A stretch of 40,000 bases of DNA from Cristatella mucedo (lineage: Eukaryota > Bryozoa > Phylactolaemata > Cristatellidae): assembly GCA_009760855.2 (NCBI GenBank), contig WPIO01000022.1, positions 1,372,501-1,412,500 on the forward strand, written 5' to 3'. Positions 9,786-21,695 of the stretch are shown piece after piece. Below the pieces are notes generated by a model. The model saw nothing but the letters and a program-made list of their open reading frames with translations, had not been told where the DNA came from and did no database searches. A program made the position numbers and the translations under genes. Each line of letters starts with the position of its first letter. The first letter of the stretch is position 1.

Positions 9786-11878
9786 ATATTACAATTGTTA
9801 TTATTATCATTATTAGCAACTGCTGCAAGTGGCCAGCGGCCTGAAGTACCCCACGGGGTGACAGTGCTCAAGGGTAGTGGCCAGGATAAAAACGATCGGC
9901 TGGCTCATGTTGATTCTGTGATCCTATCACAACCTCATACAATATTGAGCTGTCCGACAACGATTTTCTCACGATCTGATACCATAAATGTATCCACTGC
10001 CTGCTCGTGTGCGTGCCTGCACGTAAGAGACACCGGTCGCACATTGCGACTGGTACATGCCGAGGCTACACGTGTTAGTGCAGAAGCATTCGCTGCATTG
10101 TCCGAGGTCGTCTGTAAAATCAAACTTGCCCCGTGCGAGACGCCGCTGTGGTTAAGCACGCTATGTTGCGAAAGCGTGAGGGCGAGGCAGACAATTGGGG
10201 GCGTTGCCCTTATCTGTCCGTAACGGGTTGCCGAGTGCATTGTCAACAAGGGGAGGAGCTCTTCTTTTCTGCAGCTGATAGCGAACTGAGACAAGCGGCC
10301 GCAAGCGCTGCCGATCGATAACAACTTTGGCAAACGTCGCACGGTTTCTAAACGGGCAACAAATCATTGAAATAACTTCGCATTCTATTACGGAAGCTGG
10401 GCTCTTTTAAAGCACTCACATAAAGTGACCTACTTAGCGGAGCTGGAGAATGCCGCGCGAGGTCGAAGACGGTCTTGCACTCTGAGAAGCCGCACCGTAC
10501 GCTGCTGCTGCTGGGAGTCTGGCAGTGGCCAGTGGTCTTGGTGCTAGTGCCTGGCGGAAGCTCGCAGGGTGCTCGGCGGGCCCCCCCCCATTCGACAGGA
10601 AGAATTGCTATCGCCTCGAATGTTCGCCGTCGCGGTACTAAGATGGATCGGATCGCCCGTGGCGCTCGGTCGGGCAGAGCGATTAGGGCACGGGACGATG
10701 GGCGGGCATCGGTCGTGGGGAAAGGAGGCAAGGCTGAGCTAGCCGGCTGGCCACTAAGCCAGGGATCAACGTCGATGTTTACTTTGCTTCTCTCAGTTCA
10801 CGAGAGGTCGGACGGTTCCAAGTGGCGGGAATTCTCCTTGGCGCCGCCGTCTCTTCCCGTCGCTTGAGATTTTTTCACACTACGAAAAACGTGCGACTTA
10901 ATCATTGGCGCTTCTGCGCCCGTCCGCTGCAGTGCTCGAAAAGTGAGTCCTAGTGAGACCGACATTAGTCTCGTGACTGCAGGTTCGAGAAGTTGAAAGT
11001 GGTAGTTCGACCCGTCCTAGCTGGCACCCACCTAGATGAAGATGGCGCGATCGCAGCTGAGTCAGTATAAATTGTCCGCGAAAAGGGTACGAGTCATCCG
11101 GCATCCGACAGTCCACTGAACGGTGGCCTTTCCGACGTGTCGCGGAGCCGAGCGTCGATCTCACCACGGATACGTCTACGGATACGTGAGAGCCGACAAT
11201 GCAAGCGCGAATGCGGCCGTTTCGTTGCTGCGCGAGGGGAGTCGGTTCGACTTTCGCGCTCGAGAACTTTGGTGCCGCCAGCGCCACGGCAGCAACCCTG
11301 GGGGGGGGGGCGAGCGGCACCTACGCGAGAACTGTTTCGCCACGGCGGATCGCTCTCAGGACGTCTGGCATGAGTTGGAAGATAGATTCTGACATGCGAA
11401 CTGATCTAATTTGCCAGATCTAACTCTTCCAGCTTATGCCGGATTGTCGCCACAGTCGGAGCTGCCGGCAGCGCGTCGTCTCTTGTCTGTTGCCGCTGGC
11501 TGCGCCCACTCGCTTTCGGTGGCGGCGGCGCCGACTCGCCGCTACGCTTCGCCATTCACCTCCACCAGCTTCCGTCGCTGGGATCGTCAGATCCGCTATC
11601 CGCTGCAAGCCGCTCATTCCGCAAGCTTGGCCGGCAATGGGTCTGGCCGCTCGTGGCGTCTGCCGTCGGTGTCGGCTTGTCTGCTTGGAGACTCGCCGGC
11701 TTGCGGGCGGCGGCTTCTAGCCTCAAGGACGCCGCTGGCCGCAGCCTGGTGGCCGCGAATCGAATCACGTGAGCGCAGCCAAAAGCGCAAAGTAGTGGAG
11801 ACGTTTTATCTCATCGTTATGTTCGACTGGTGAGATTCAACTCCTCCAACTATTTTGCTGTTTTGACAGCGTCGCTCG
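9786..11878. other. anonymous region, CpG-rich toward the right
   Basis: Several reading frames of 60-140 codons exist on both strands (for example 9935-10342 minus and 11411-11833 plus), but none has a recognisable domain and they overlap one another. CpG content rises after about 10440. I call no gene. Confidence 0.4.
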
Positions 11879-13146
<1,268 letters not shown>

Positions 13147-14440
13147 TTAGCAATAATAATAATAATAGAACCAATACACTTGATAAAGCGCCCTCAGAGA
13201 ACTCAATCTCTTTCTAGGTGCTTTACTTTTACTGCAAAGGAGACGCGACCGAATGGTGGGTGGTATTGTGCTTGATAAACAACATGAATAACATGGTTAG
13301 GGGTGACATGCACAGGGTCAGCATGCAAGTATGGTTAGTGGCAGCATGCAACAGTGTCAGCACGCATAACCACGGAAAGGACAAATCGCAGAGACCCACT
13401 AAATGCTGTCTTAAGTAGGTGCGGTTTTAAATTCTTTTTAAGCGCGGTCAAGTCAGGTAATGTCGTGACTCAAGTCGGAAGTGAGTTCCGGGCTTTGGGG
13501 CTGGAGCCAAAAACTGAAGGGACCTCAAAGAGGATGACTAGACCTGGAAGTGTGTGCGTTGCTTGACTAGGAGCCAGTGCAGGTAAGCGAGAAGTGGTCT
13601 GATATGGTAACTTCGAAGCTCCAGACAGACAAGCCTAGCAGCAGAGGTTTGCACATGCTGTAAGCGTCTGATTGCACAGGCCGGTAGACCAGCAAGCAGT
13701 GAGTTACAGAAGTCAAGACGGGATGTCACAAATGCACGGACCAATTTAGATGGGGTATCCCTGTCTAAACAAGCACGAATTTTAGCAATGTTACGTAGCT
13801 GAAAGTAGGCAGACTTGACTGTGGAGCTGGCTTGGTCGTCAAATGAAAGGTCACTTTGGAACATGCACGACACGTAGATCTTGTGCAGATTCAACAGGAC
13901 GTATGCTGTCGGAGCCGATTGTGAGCTTTAGCCTTTCCAATTTCTGACTCACACTTGGTTTGCACATAAATAAAAAGTTGGTTTTATCATCCACCATTCA
14001 ATTTAAGAAAGTTTGATGCCATCCATGTGCGGATGTCATCAATAAATGCAGCAAGGGAGTTGGAAGAATTCGACGTGCTAGAGGACTGGGAGGGATCGAA
14101 GCAAAGGTACAACCGAGTTTCGTCTGCATAGAAGTGAAAGCCTAAATTGTGATTGGCTATCACATCAGCTAGAGGGAAAGTATAACCATGAAAAGAACAG
14201 GACCAAGCACAGATGTACCCCATACTCAAGATTTTATTCGTCGGATGATCTGTGTCCATTCACATCCATACCCTGGAGTCTTTGACTAAGATAGGACCTG
14301 AACCATTGCAGTGCACTGTCAGTGATGCCCAGTAGAGATGAAAGAAACTCAAGAGAGACTTAGGGATCGATAGTATCAAAAGCTGCCGAGAGATCTTGCG
14401 AAGCAAGCAGGGAGACTCCACCCAAGTCTGCACTAATAAC
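13147..14440 (-). mobile_element. L2-clade LINE, 3' 1.3 kb
   Basis: The minus strand carries a reverse-transcriptase catalytic box in altered form (FHFYADETRLYL, near 14110-14145, where active L2 enzymes have YADDTQLY). It continues into AFVTSRLDFCNSLLAGLPA, then the 3' UTR, hairpin and (ATT)n tail (AAT repeats at 13149-13164). Several frameshifts, plus the second catalytic Asp changed to Glu, make it inactive. It is truncated on its 5' side near the SINE at 14455. Confidence 0.88.
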
Positions 14441-14454
14441 CCCAGTAGCTTAAT

Positions 14455-14640
14455 TGAGCCCTGGGTCTCAGCCCAGTGGTAAGGTGCCCTCACTAAACGA
14501 CTTAGATCGTGCGTTCAATTTCTGCAGCAGTCAATTCTTTGTTTCCCGCTGCAAGCAGGACGATTTCTGCTTACAAGGTTTCTCTGCCGCAGCATAAATA
14601 AGGCTATTTGATCAGCTAGCCTTCACTTTACTTAACTTCA
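14455..14640 (+). mobile_element. tRNA-derived SINE (family C)
   Basis: A-box region CAGCCCAGTGGTAAGG (about 14468-14483) and B-box-like GCGTTCAATTTC (about 14511). The body CTGCAGCAGTCAATTC with a CCCGCTGCAAGCAGG stem and a GATCAGC tail matches 4480-4705. It lies between an L2 fragment and the SPIN-like MITE. Confidence 0.65.
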
Positions 14641-14681
14641 CTGCGTTTCGACAGTCTGCTGGCAGGTGTATGCTCCTTAGA

Positions 14682-14869
14682 CCGTGGTTCTCAACCTTCT
14701 TAATGTCGCGACCCTTGAAAACAGTTGCTCCTGTTGTGGCGACCCCGAACCATAAAGTTATTTCGTGCAAACTGTGAACAATTCGTGTTTTCCGATGGTC
14801 TTAGGCGACCCCCGTGAAAGGGTCATTCGGCCCCCAAAGAGGTCACGTCCCATAGGTTGAGAACCGATG
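14682..14869. mobile_element. SPIN-like hAT MITE, 188 bp, with target duplication
   Basis: The left end reads GTGGTTCTCAACC and the right end GGTTGAGAACC, giving hAT-type terminal inverted repeats of the SPIN (Space Invaders) group. Internal blocks recognisable from SPIN/URR1-type non-autonomous elements are GTTGTGGCGACCCC on the left, and TTTTCCGATGGTCTTAGGCG followed by GTGAAAGGGTC on the right. It is flanked by TCCTTAGA (14674-14681) and TCCTAAGA (14870-14877), a 7/8 match of the 8-bp hAT target duplication with the usual CTAG-like core. There is no transposase; movement would have needed a SPIN-type transposase elsewhere. Confidence 0.88.
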
Positions 14870-15076
14870 TCCTAAGAGCTCGGCAGGATGTTGTCCGTCA
14901 TCGCCCAGAGTCTGCCTGGCTAAATATAAGGCATAGAAGACTGGATTTGCCTTACGGTGCTAGTAATGATCCTGATAAGTCGCAGTTACAGTCGTTTGCA
15001 AAACGGTGCACGGAGGCCCGCTCTCTTCCTTGCGTTGGGTGTGCAAATCGCAATCCAGTGTGAAATCGCTTTAGGT

Positions 15077-15079
<3 letters not shown>

Positions 15080-15175
<96 letters not shown>

Positions 15176-15362
15176 CAAAGACAGAGACAGAGAGAAAAAT
15201 ACAGAGACAGAAACAGAGAGACAGAGACAGAGACAGAAACATTGACAGAGAGACAGAGAGACAGACAGAGAGACAGAGAGACAGAGAGACAGAGAGACAG
15301 AGAGACAGAGAGACAGAGAGACAGAGAGACAGAGAGACAGAGAGACAGAGAGACAGAGAGAC

Positions 15363-15405
<43 letters not shown>

Positions 15406-16127
15406 CAGAGAGACAGAGAGACAGAGACAGAGAAACAGAAACAGAAAGACAGAGACAGAGACAGAGACAGAGACAGAGACAGAGACAGAGACAGAGACAG
15501 AGACAGAGACAGAGACAGAGACAGAGACAGAGACAGAGACAGAGACAGAGACAGAGACAGAGACAGAGACAGAGACAGAGACATAGAGACAGAGACAGGG
15601 ACTTAAAAACAGAAACATAGAGACATAGAGGCTTAGAGACTTAGAGACAGAGACAGAGACAAAGACAAAGACAGAGACAGAGACAGAGACAGAGACAGAG
15701 ACAGAGACAGAGACAGAGACAGAGACAGAGACAGAGACAGAGACAGAGACAGAGACAGAGACAGAGACAGAGACAGAGACAGAGACAGAGACAGAGACAG
15801 AGACAGAGACAGAGACAGAGACAGAGACAGAGACAGAGACAGAGACAGAGACAGAGACAGAGACAGAGACAGAGACAGAGACAGAGACAGAGACAGAGAC
15901 AGAGACAGAGACAGAGACAGAGACAGAGACAGAGACAGACAGAGACAGAGACAGAGACAGAGACAGAGACAGAGACAGAGACAGAGACAGAGACAGAGAC
16001 AGAGACAGAGACAGAGATAGAGACAGAGACAGAGACAGAGACAGAGATAGAGACAGAGATAGAGACAGAGATAGAGACAGAGACAGAGACAGAGACAGAG
16101 ACATAGAGACAGAGACAGAAACAGAGA
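15080..16127. repeat. 1-kb compound GA / GAGACA array
   Basis: Begins with about 48 pure GA units, passes through irregular GAGACAGA-type 8-mer units (15245-15420), then becomes a nearly pure GAGACA hexamer array from about 15450 to 16110 with rare variants (GATAGA near 16016-16075). All purine-rich on the + strand. Long Ser/Leu/Cys/Val or Arg/Glu/Thr frames through it are artefacts. Confidence 0.97.
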
Positions 16128-17046
16128 GAGTTGAAGCTGTCGGCGCTCGCTTGCCTCCCCCAGCCAAGTAAGGCGCTGATGACCTGAACGTACGAACGTT
16201 TAGGAGACCGAAAGAAGCCAAAAGAAGCTTGCTGCTGTAACAAATGTCGCGTGTAAAGTAGCAGTAAATAAATACTGCTACGTAAACAGCTGCGAAGAAT
16301 GCGTCTGAAAATCCTCCGTAGTAGTTTACTTTTAATCCTAATGATGTAGCGAAGCCGAAGATTAACACATACAGTAGTTGGTCGTATCAAGTTTTCAATT
16401 TTTTGCTCTGTGTGAATGGCCTTAATTTAGAGATTGAGCAGTTAAGCGTCAAAGTGCTACATCGGCAAGATTAAGATTGGTGAGGTATTATTTTCCGTTC
16501 CTAAATTGTATTTATAAGGAATAAGTTATGTCATAATGGTTAGGCGGCATAAAAACGTAAGTTACGTAATACTCTGTCAGCTGTACCCGTGGATCGAGTC
16601 AAGTAGATGTGCCAACGGAGTTTAACTAGGCTACTGAGTGGTGATCTGGGCGTGGGGCGAGAGTTTCTTTAAGCTACAGCTGTCGCCGGAGATATGTAGC
16701 CCTCCGTGGCAGTGTGTATTAAGATGGTTTTCGATGGCGATCTCAACCTCCTCGGTTCGACCGAGACAACATCGTGTCGCATCTGCTTGCATCGGTGCTG
16801 CAACTGCAAGTCGCTAAAGATGGCTAGAGATGACTAGAGATGACTCGGGATGCATTTTGGTATTTGCCGAACGCTGGCAAGGACTGGGCACCGTTACGAG
16901 CGCTGCGCTCGTAGCTCCGTTGTGGACTTTTGTGAGTAGCCGCTACTCTGCCTCTGAACCGCTCAGTAGCACTTTCTCGGCGTGGATTCCGTGATCGGTC
17001 TTCACGCATTAAGCCTGTCAACATAGAAATGCTTGACTTGGACACG
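16128..17046. other. anonymous region
   Basis: AT-richer than its surroundings up to about 16600. No gene is recognised. Short repeated words GATGACTAGA/GATGGCTAGA occur at about 16819-16850. Confidence 0.5.
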
Positions 17047-17800
17047 CTAATAATAATAGGTCGTTTGTATTGCGCTCCAAGATAACTAAATCTCCAGCCA
17101 ATCCTTTACAATCCGCTGCAAGAGAATCAATAACCACGGGTTAATAACATAAAGGGATTGTGCCAAGAATGCTAAGAATGCAACAGCAAACAAGTATCAT
17201 ACTTAGGCCTCCTTGCTAAAGCATACAAGAAGCAGCTCATGGCTAACGGTTAGAACGACCTCTGCATAGCAACATACACTGAATCACGCATAGGTAAGCA
17301 CGCAAAGCACACGGAAGCACAAAAGATACGTTCACTGCAGTGAAGGGAACGCGGACCGGAACAATTGGTCTTTAGCTGAGACCTGCTGCAAGGTCATTAT
17401 AGATAGTGTCCCAAACCAGAAACGAGCGGCAGACTTTCAGTGAATACGAACCCAAAGGGCCACTCCCCGAAAAGGTTTCAATTAAGTGTGAGTGACGGCG
17501 AGATGCTTTAGGTGCTGAAGCAGCTGGCGATGCGGGAGCACACTGCAGGAGCAAGGAGGTCAACTAAGTAGGCTGCTGCACGCGAGCGGCGCGACCTTTG
17601 ACCCAAGCCGAGGACCTTGAAATAGAATTGATGCTAGGTAGGGATCCGATGCAGCTCAGATAACATTGGTCTGATGAGGCAGATACGCAGCCGTGGACGA
17701 CGGACTAGACGAGCGGCTGATTCAGGATCTTCAAAAGCAATGAGACTAGCACCCCACAATTACTGCTAAAGGTCCTCAGAAGTTGTCCGAATTTTGACAC
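17047..17800 (-). mobile_element. divergent L2-type LINE 3' relic
   Basis: Starts (minus-strand 3' end) with AAT repeats, then a segment aligning loosely with the L2 hairpin region (GCGCTCCAAGATAACT...CGCTGCAAGAG). Broken coding follows on the minus strand, including RSFLVWDTIYNDL and QLFRSAF, where related elements have the RxFSxxAPxxWNSLP and THLFRxAF motifs. The 5' limit is uncertain. Confidence 0.5.
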
Positions 17801-17936
17801 CAAACCTTACCGACACCTGTGCGATGCAGCTCTGGAACGAAAGTCCTTCCAAAAACACAGCACTCGTAGCGGTTCTGGTCCTTACAGACTCGTGACAGAC
17901 ACTGCTGAAGCTAACTTCTCCGGCACAGCCAATCCT

Positions 17937-18100
17937 AGCTGATTAAACAGCCTCTTTTTGTATAGCGACAGAAGAGCCTTTACGGCTATCACCACCGCTT
18001 GCAGTGGTGATAAAGAATCGCCCACCACAGGAATCGAACCCACGACCTCGGGACCGAAGTCGTGAAAGCAACCGCCTTACCTAGTGTGCCATCACGGCCA
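17937..18100 (-). mobile_element. tRNA-derived SINE (family A)
   Basis: Minus-strand copy of the SINE at 7343: head GGCCGTGATGGCACACTAGG (A box), B box GGTTCGATTCC, then the CACTGCAAGCGGTGGTGATAG body and a TTAATCAGC tail. There is no L2-type hairpin at its 3' end. Better A box than the 7343 copy. Confidence 0.8.
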
Positions 18101-18684
18101 ATGAGTCACAGAAGCCACCCAGACGCTCCCAAGTGTGGCGACACGTTCGACAGGAGTCACAAGCGATCACACTAGACAGTGTTTTTAAAGTGTGGCCGTA
18201 AATATCTAGGCCCGAAATAGGGCCACACGTGACTATTGCGAAGTATAAAGTACGCTAAAAGCTTAAGCTTCCTAGCCACCACTTTCGGTGGCTTTTTATA
18301 GAGCCTTACCGAAGACTATGACCTAGTATGTTCGTAATTTTTCTAAATCAGGAATCGCTAATATCTCTATAAGCTGTCATAATCCGGATAAAATACTATG
18401 GTGTCATTTCTGTATTTGACTTTCGAAGGTGCGACTAATGCAAACGTGAGCAGATGTAGCCGCATACAATATTATAAGGTTTTGATGGTGATCAGCCTCG
18501 CTACCGCCAAAGAATAAATTCTTAGCATAACGCAATGAAAGTTTTGTTTTTAATCGTAACCTCGAACATTTATTTGAGCTTAAACGAAATCTAAGAGCGA
18601 AGCTGGAAAGTGAGTGCGAGACAGTTTCCAGCAGGCTTTTCAAGGCTTGGTAGGGTTCGGTAGCTTTGGTTGAGCCGTGTCTTA
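18101..18684. other. anonymous region
   Basis: Nothing is recognised. A chance stem-loop AGCCACC...GGTGGCT with a T-run lies at 18274-18297. Confidence 0.5.
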
Positions 18685-18832
18685 TATATGATTCATTTAT
18701 ATAGCGCCCCAAGAGAACTTAATCTCTATTCAGGCGCTTCACATTTGCCTCGTGGCTCGAGCCCACGACCTCAGCCATTCCTAGTTCGGGGCGAGAACCT
18801 TATCCGCCGGACCAAACCAGCTCGGCAACCTA
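18685..18832 (-). mobile_element. tRNA-derived SINE (family B) with L2-type 3' hairpin
   Basis: On the minus strand: head GCCGAGCTGGTTTGGTCCGG, B-box-like GGGCTCGAGCC, then AAGCGCCTGAATAGAGATTA...TTCTCTTGGGGCGCTATATA. It matches the copy at 25633. The 3' hairpin (GCGCC/GGCGC, AGAGA/TCTCT) is the same fold as in the L2 tails of this window. Confidence 0.75.
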
Positions 18833-19149
18833 GTCTTCAGCGACCGGGCTTGCTATTCTTACAAACGGGTTTGCGGCGTCCACATCCACGCAGAAATAGG
18901 CGGCAAACACTGCGCTTGTAATGGTGCTAATCTCAGCCGACGCCTTGTAGCATGGCTAGCGACGTGTTGTTGCAGCACCAATGGACACAGTATGCCGACA
19001 GTAGCGGAATGGGGCTGTGAAAAAGAGCGTCCATACTTGAACATGACGCGTTTATATCCACAAAATAGCCAAGTCTGTTTGACAGCAGCGGAGGGTTGAA
19101 GGCATTCAAAAATGGCCCTGACTTGCACCAAAGGCTCGGCGACGCAGAG

Positions 19150-19310
19150 CTCAATATAGGACAACTTCTGGAGCAGGTGAGTTTTATCTTCTTTTTAAAC
19201 GTAAATTCAGGGGGCAAAGTGATGTCGCGTGATAGTTTTAAGCTTTGGGTACATACAAACTGAAGGACAGTGTCCAAAAAGATTGCGGCTCGGTCGGAGG
19301 CACGGCTAAG
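19150..19310 (-). mobile_element. L2-type LINE relic (reverse-transcriptase C-terminus)
   Basis: A minus-strand frame reads FVCTQSLKLSRDITLPPEF then TFKKKIKLT. This parallels FVCSRSLELPPDLRRN plus LTTFKKNLKTHLF in the L2 copy at 8985. Edges are uncertain. Confidence 0.5.
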
Positions 19311-19330
19311 CAGCCTAGTCACAGAAGCAT

Positions 19331-19416
19331 GCGGTACTATGGTAGGCGACAGGCCACCACAGGTAGGTGAAACGCGGTACTATGACAGGCGACAGGTCAC
19401 CACATATGGTAGGCGT
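19331..19416. repeat. 43-bp tandem duplication
   Basis: Two adjacent 43-base units, each starting GCGGTACTATG and containing AGGCGACAGG and CACCACA, with a few mismatches. It lies inside LINE-derived sequence. Confidence 0.7.
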
Positions 19417-19689
19417 CAGGCTGGCCTAGCCATATCCCAGGATCCACTCGGCTTCTTCAAAGCTTTTGGTTTCCGGCTGTGGGCTAACGAGCTCACTACG
19501 CTGACCAGGTATCTCGACGCTGACCGGGTCACGTGTTTGGAGCCTCCGACGACTCGTTTTTGGGCCAACCTGTGAGAGAAAGAGGCTCTTTAGCACTACC
19601 CCGGCTGAGGACACCCATAACACTGACTTTTGAAAGGCGGCTCGGCAGACTGACCAATAGAATCAAGTGAAGAGCGTCTGTCACACGGG

Positions 19690-19815
19690 ATGACCTAGTA
19701 AGACACTTGCCTCCTATTTGGCGGTCGTAGGCTCATCTCTAGAGGATGACTTGTCGCCTCATTCTTTAATCTAGCAGTAAGTAATCCAGTTGTGTTGCGC
19801 TATATCAATCTGCCG
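19690..19815 (+). mobile_element. possible tRNA-derived SINE
   Basis: GATGACCTAGTAAGACACTTG resembles an A-box region and CGTAGGCTCATCTC a weak B box. It is followed by a short body and TTGCGCTATATC, like the outer end of an L2-type hairpin. Single copy here, so weakly supported. Confidence 0.35.
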
Positions 19816-19959
19816 AAATTAGGCCTAATGAGTATTTCATATTGATTTGACCGCGGCAAGTGTATGCGGCTCGATGCACATGTCCTAGCGCTGCAGTTGA
19901 TAGAGCTGTTCATTGATGCAGCAGCACGGCGCACTTCTCCGGCAATACGAGCAAAATTT

Positions 19960-20770
19960 TCGGCCAAACAATGTAAGAGACATTGTATTTTCAAAGCCTT
20001 TTGTCCGTACCATGACAATCTCTCCGGTAACTTCAAAGAACTACTAACGTCACTATCAGACTGTTACATACTGTCTCCCACAGTGGCTTGTAAAAAATTT
20101 AACTAGCTCTTTAGTTCTGCCTCGGCTTGATTATTGTAATTGCCTTTTGGCTGGGCTACCAAAGAAAGCTATTATGCCACTACAGCGGACTATGAATATG
20201 GCTGCAAGGCTGGTCTTCAAGTCCCAGCGGTTTGAGCACGTGTCACCTCTGCTGAAAGAGCTAGGATGGTTGCCGGTTGAGCAAAGGATACAGAGCAAAG
20301 TTCTTACGCTGACCCACAAGGCCAGCCACGGCTTGGCTCCTTCGTACCTAGCTGAAATGCTGCATCAGTTTCAGCCTGTTCGCGCCCTCAGGTCCTGTGT
20401 GGACAATAAATTAGCTGTCCCATTCCTCCGCTTAAAGACAGTTGGCGACAGAAGCTTTAGCTCTGCAGGTCCTAGACTGTGGAACTCGCTTCCACAATTC
20501 TTATGCAACGACATCTACTCTCCAACTGCCGACTATGGCACATCTTTTTCAGCGGTCCTGAACTGCTACTTCTATGCTACTCACTAGCTCAAGTGCTCTC
20601 CTAACTCTGCTATGCTTCCCACTTTCTCTTTGTTGCGTGAGACGAAGTCTGTTGGCTATCGAATGCGTACCGAAAGCCACTTAGGCTGTGAGTGCGCTAT
20701 ACAAAACTCTCCGGTGTAACACCCACATGGTCTTTATGACTTTTTGGAGTTACTGAAGGAGATACATACA
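19960..20770 (+). mobile_element. LINE 3' end, reverse-transcriptase C-terminal region
   Basis: The longest copy of the family seen at 4171 and 4885. The + strand encodes SSLVLPRLDYCNCLLAGLPK, then RFEHVSPLLKELGWLPVEQR, YKA-like THKASHGLAPSYLAEML, GDRSFSSAGPRLWNSLPQ and YFYATH before a stop at about 20585. A 3' UTR and an ACATACATA tail follow. This is the typical order of the CR1/L2/jockey-type reverse-transcriptase thumb and C-terminus. It lacks the endonuclease and the catalytic palm and has a frameshift near 20090, so it is dead. Confidence 0.85.
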
Positions 20771-21642
20771 TAATTGGAATGCTTTCTGGCGAAGGAGCTT
20801 AAAAGGGCTATCTACTTAAAATTGATCTTAAGGGTCCAATCAAAGTAGGATTAAGGTATAACACTCTTCAACAAAGTGTGGGAGAGATTTTATTTAGTCG
20901 GGTGCCAGCTTCGATTTAGGATGAGGATGTGTTCTGAGAAGGAGGAGGAGGTGCTTCGAGGAGGAGGAGGAGGAGGAGGAGGAGGAGTAGGAGGAGGAGG
21001 AGGGGGCTGCTCGCTGGGAGGCAGGCCCGTCTTTATGAATTGGCAGCACGGCGCTGTGCCAGGGTATCCCGCCGCACATCTAAGGGGAGCCTCGCATCTG
21101 CTTGTCGGAATGATCTAGTTTTAGTTGTCGTCAAAATTTAATTCAAGCACAAGTCTTGTCATAGTCGTCTGCTATTACTAAGTTTTGTCGGGCATCGCGT
21201 GGTTCCGCCCCAGCCGACTCTTCGTCCGCCCCGCCCCTAACGGGGTGTTAGACGCCGGTGCGTGACAGCAGCACTAGACCTCGCTTTGGCACTTGCTGTC
21301 TGCATACCGACCAGTGTGGACGCTATTCACTCTCAATCTCCCACTCTTCACGCCTCGTGCTCCGGAACAGTATACCTGACGGCTACGACCACCAGTATGT
21401 ACGCCCGCCCGCCAGCTTCGCCTGTATACAAATACAGCCGCCTTCATAGCATCCGCACGCTTGTGGGGGGGGGGGCATCGCCGTACGCCACTCTCTTCGC
21501 CGCCCCGTGGCCCGAGCGAGACCCTAGAAGTGGTGACGTCCTGACGTTGACTCGACACGCAGGCTTACTCAACCGACAGCATTTTGCTGGTTTAATTTAA
21601 CCGCGTCGGTGTAGCTAAATTTGCCGTATCCCATAATATTCA
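20771..21642. other. anonymous region with GGA tract and CpG-rich part
   Basis: Contains a GGA trinucleotide tract at about 20940-21004 and a G-run near 21464-21475. No gene is recognised. Confidence 0.5.
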
Positions 21643-21695
21643 CTTGTTCATTTTTTATACTAAAGATTAATAAACTGTAGTTATTATAACAGCAT
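21643..21695. repeat. left arm of 53-bp inverted repeat
   Basis: AT-rich arm beginning CTTGTTCATTTTTTATAC and ending TTATTATAACAGCAT. Pairs with 24750-24802. Confidence 0.95.

Noticed and set aside
9935-10342. Minus-strand 135-codon frame in anonymous DNA
   Set aside because: The opposite strand is open over the same stretch and neither translation shows a recognisable motif.
14952-16390. Very long Ser-Leu, Ser-Val or Arg-Glu reading frames (also at 3738-4216, 11830-12101, 24953-25335, 28569-28870, 35285-36205, 37073-38787)
   Set aside because: They are translations of GA/CT and GAGACA microsatellites; absence of stops is a property of the repeat.
18274-18297. Stem-loop followed by T-run resembling a bacterial terminator
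   Set aside because: Eukaryotic context with no gene upstream; a chance hairpin.
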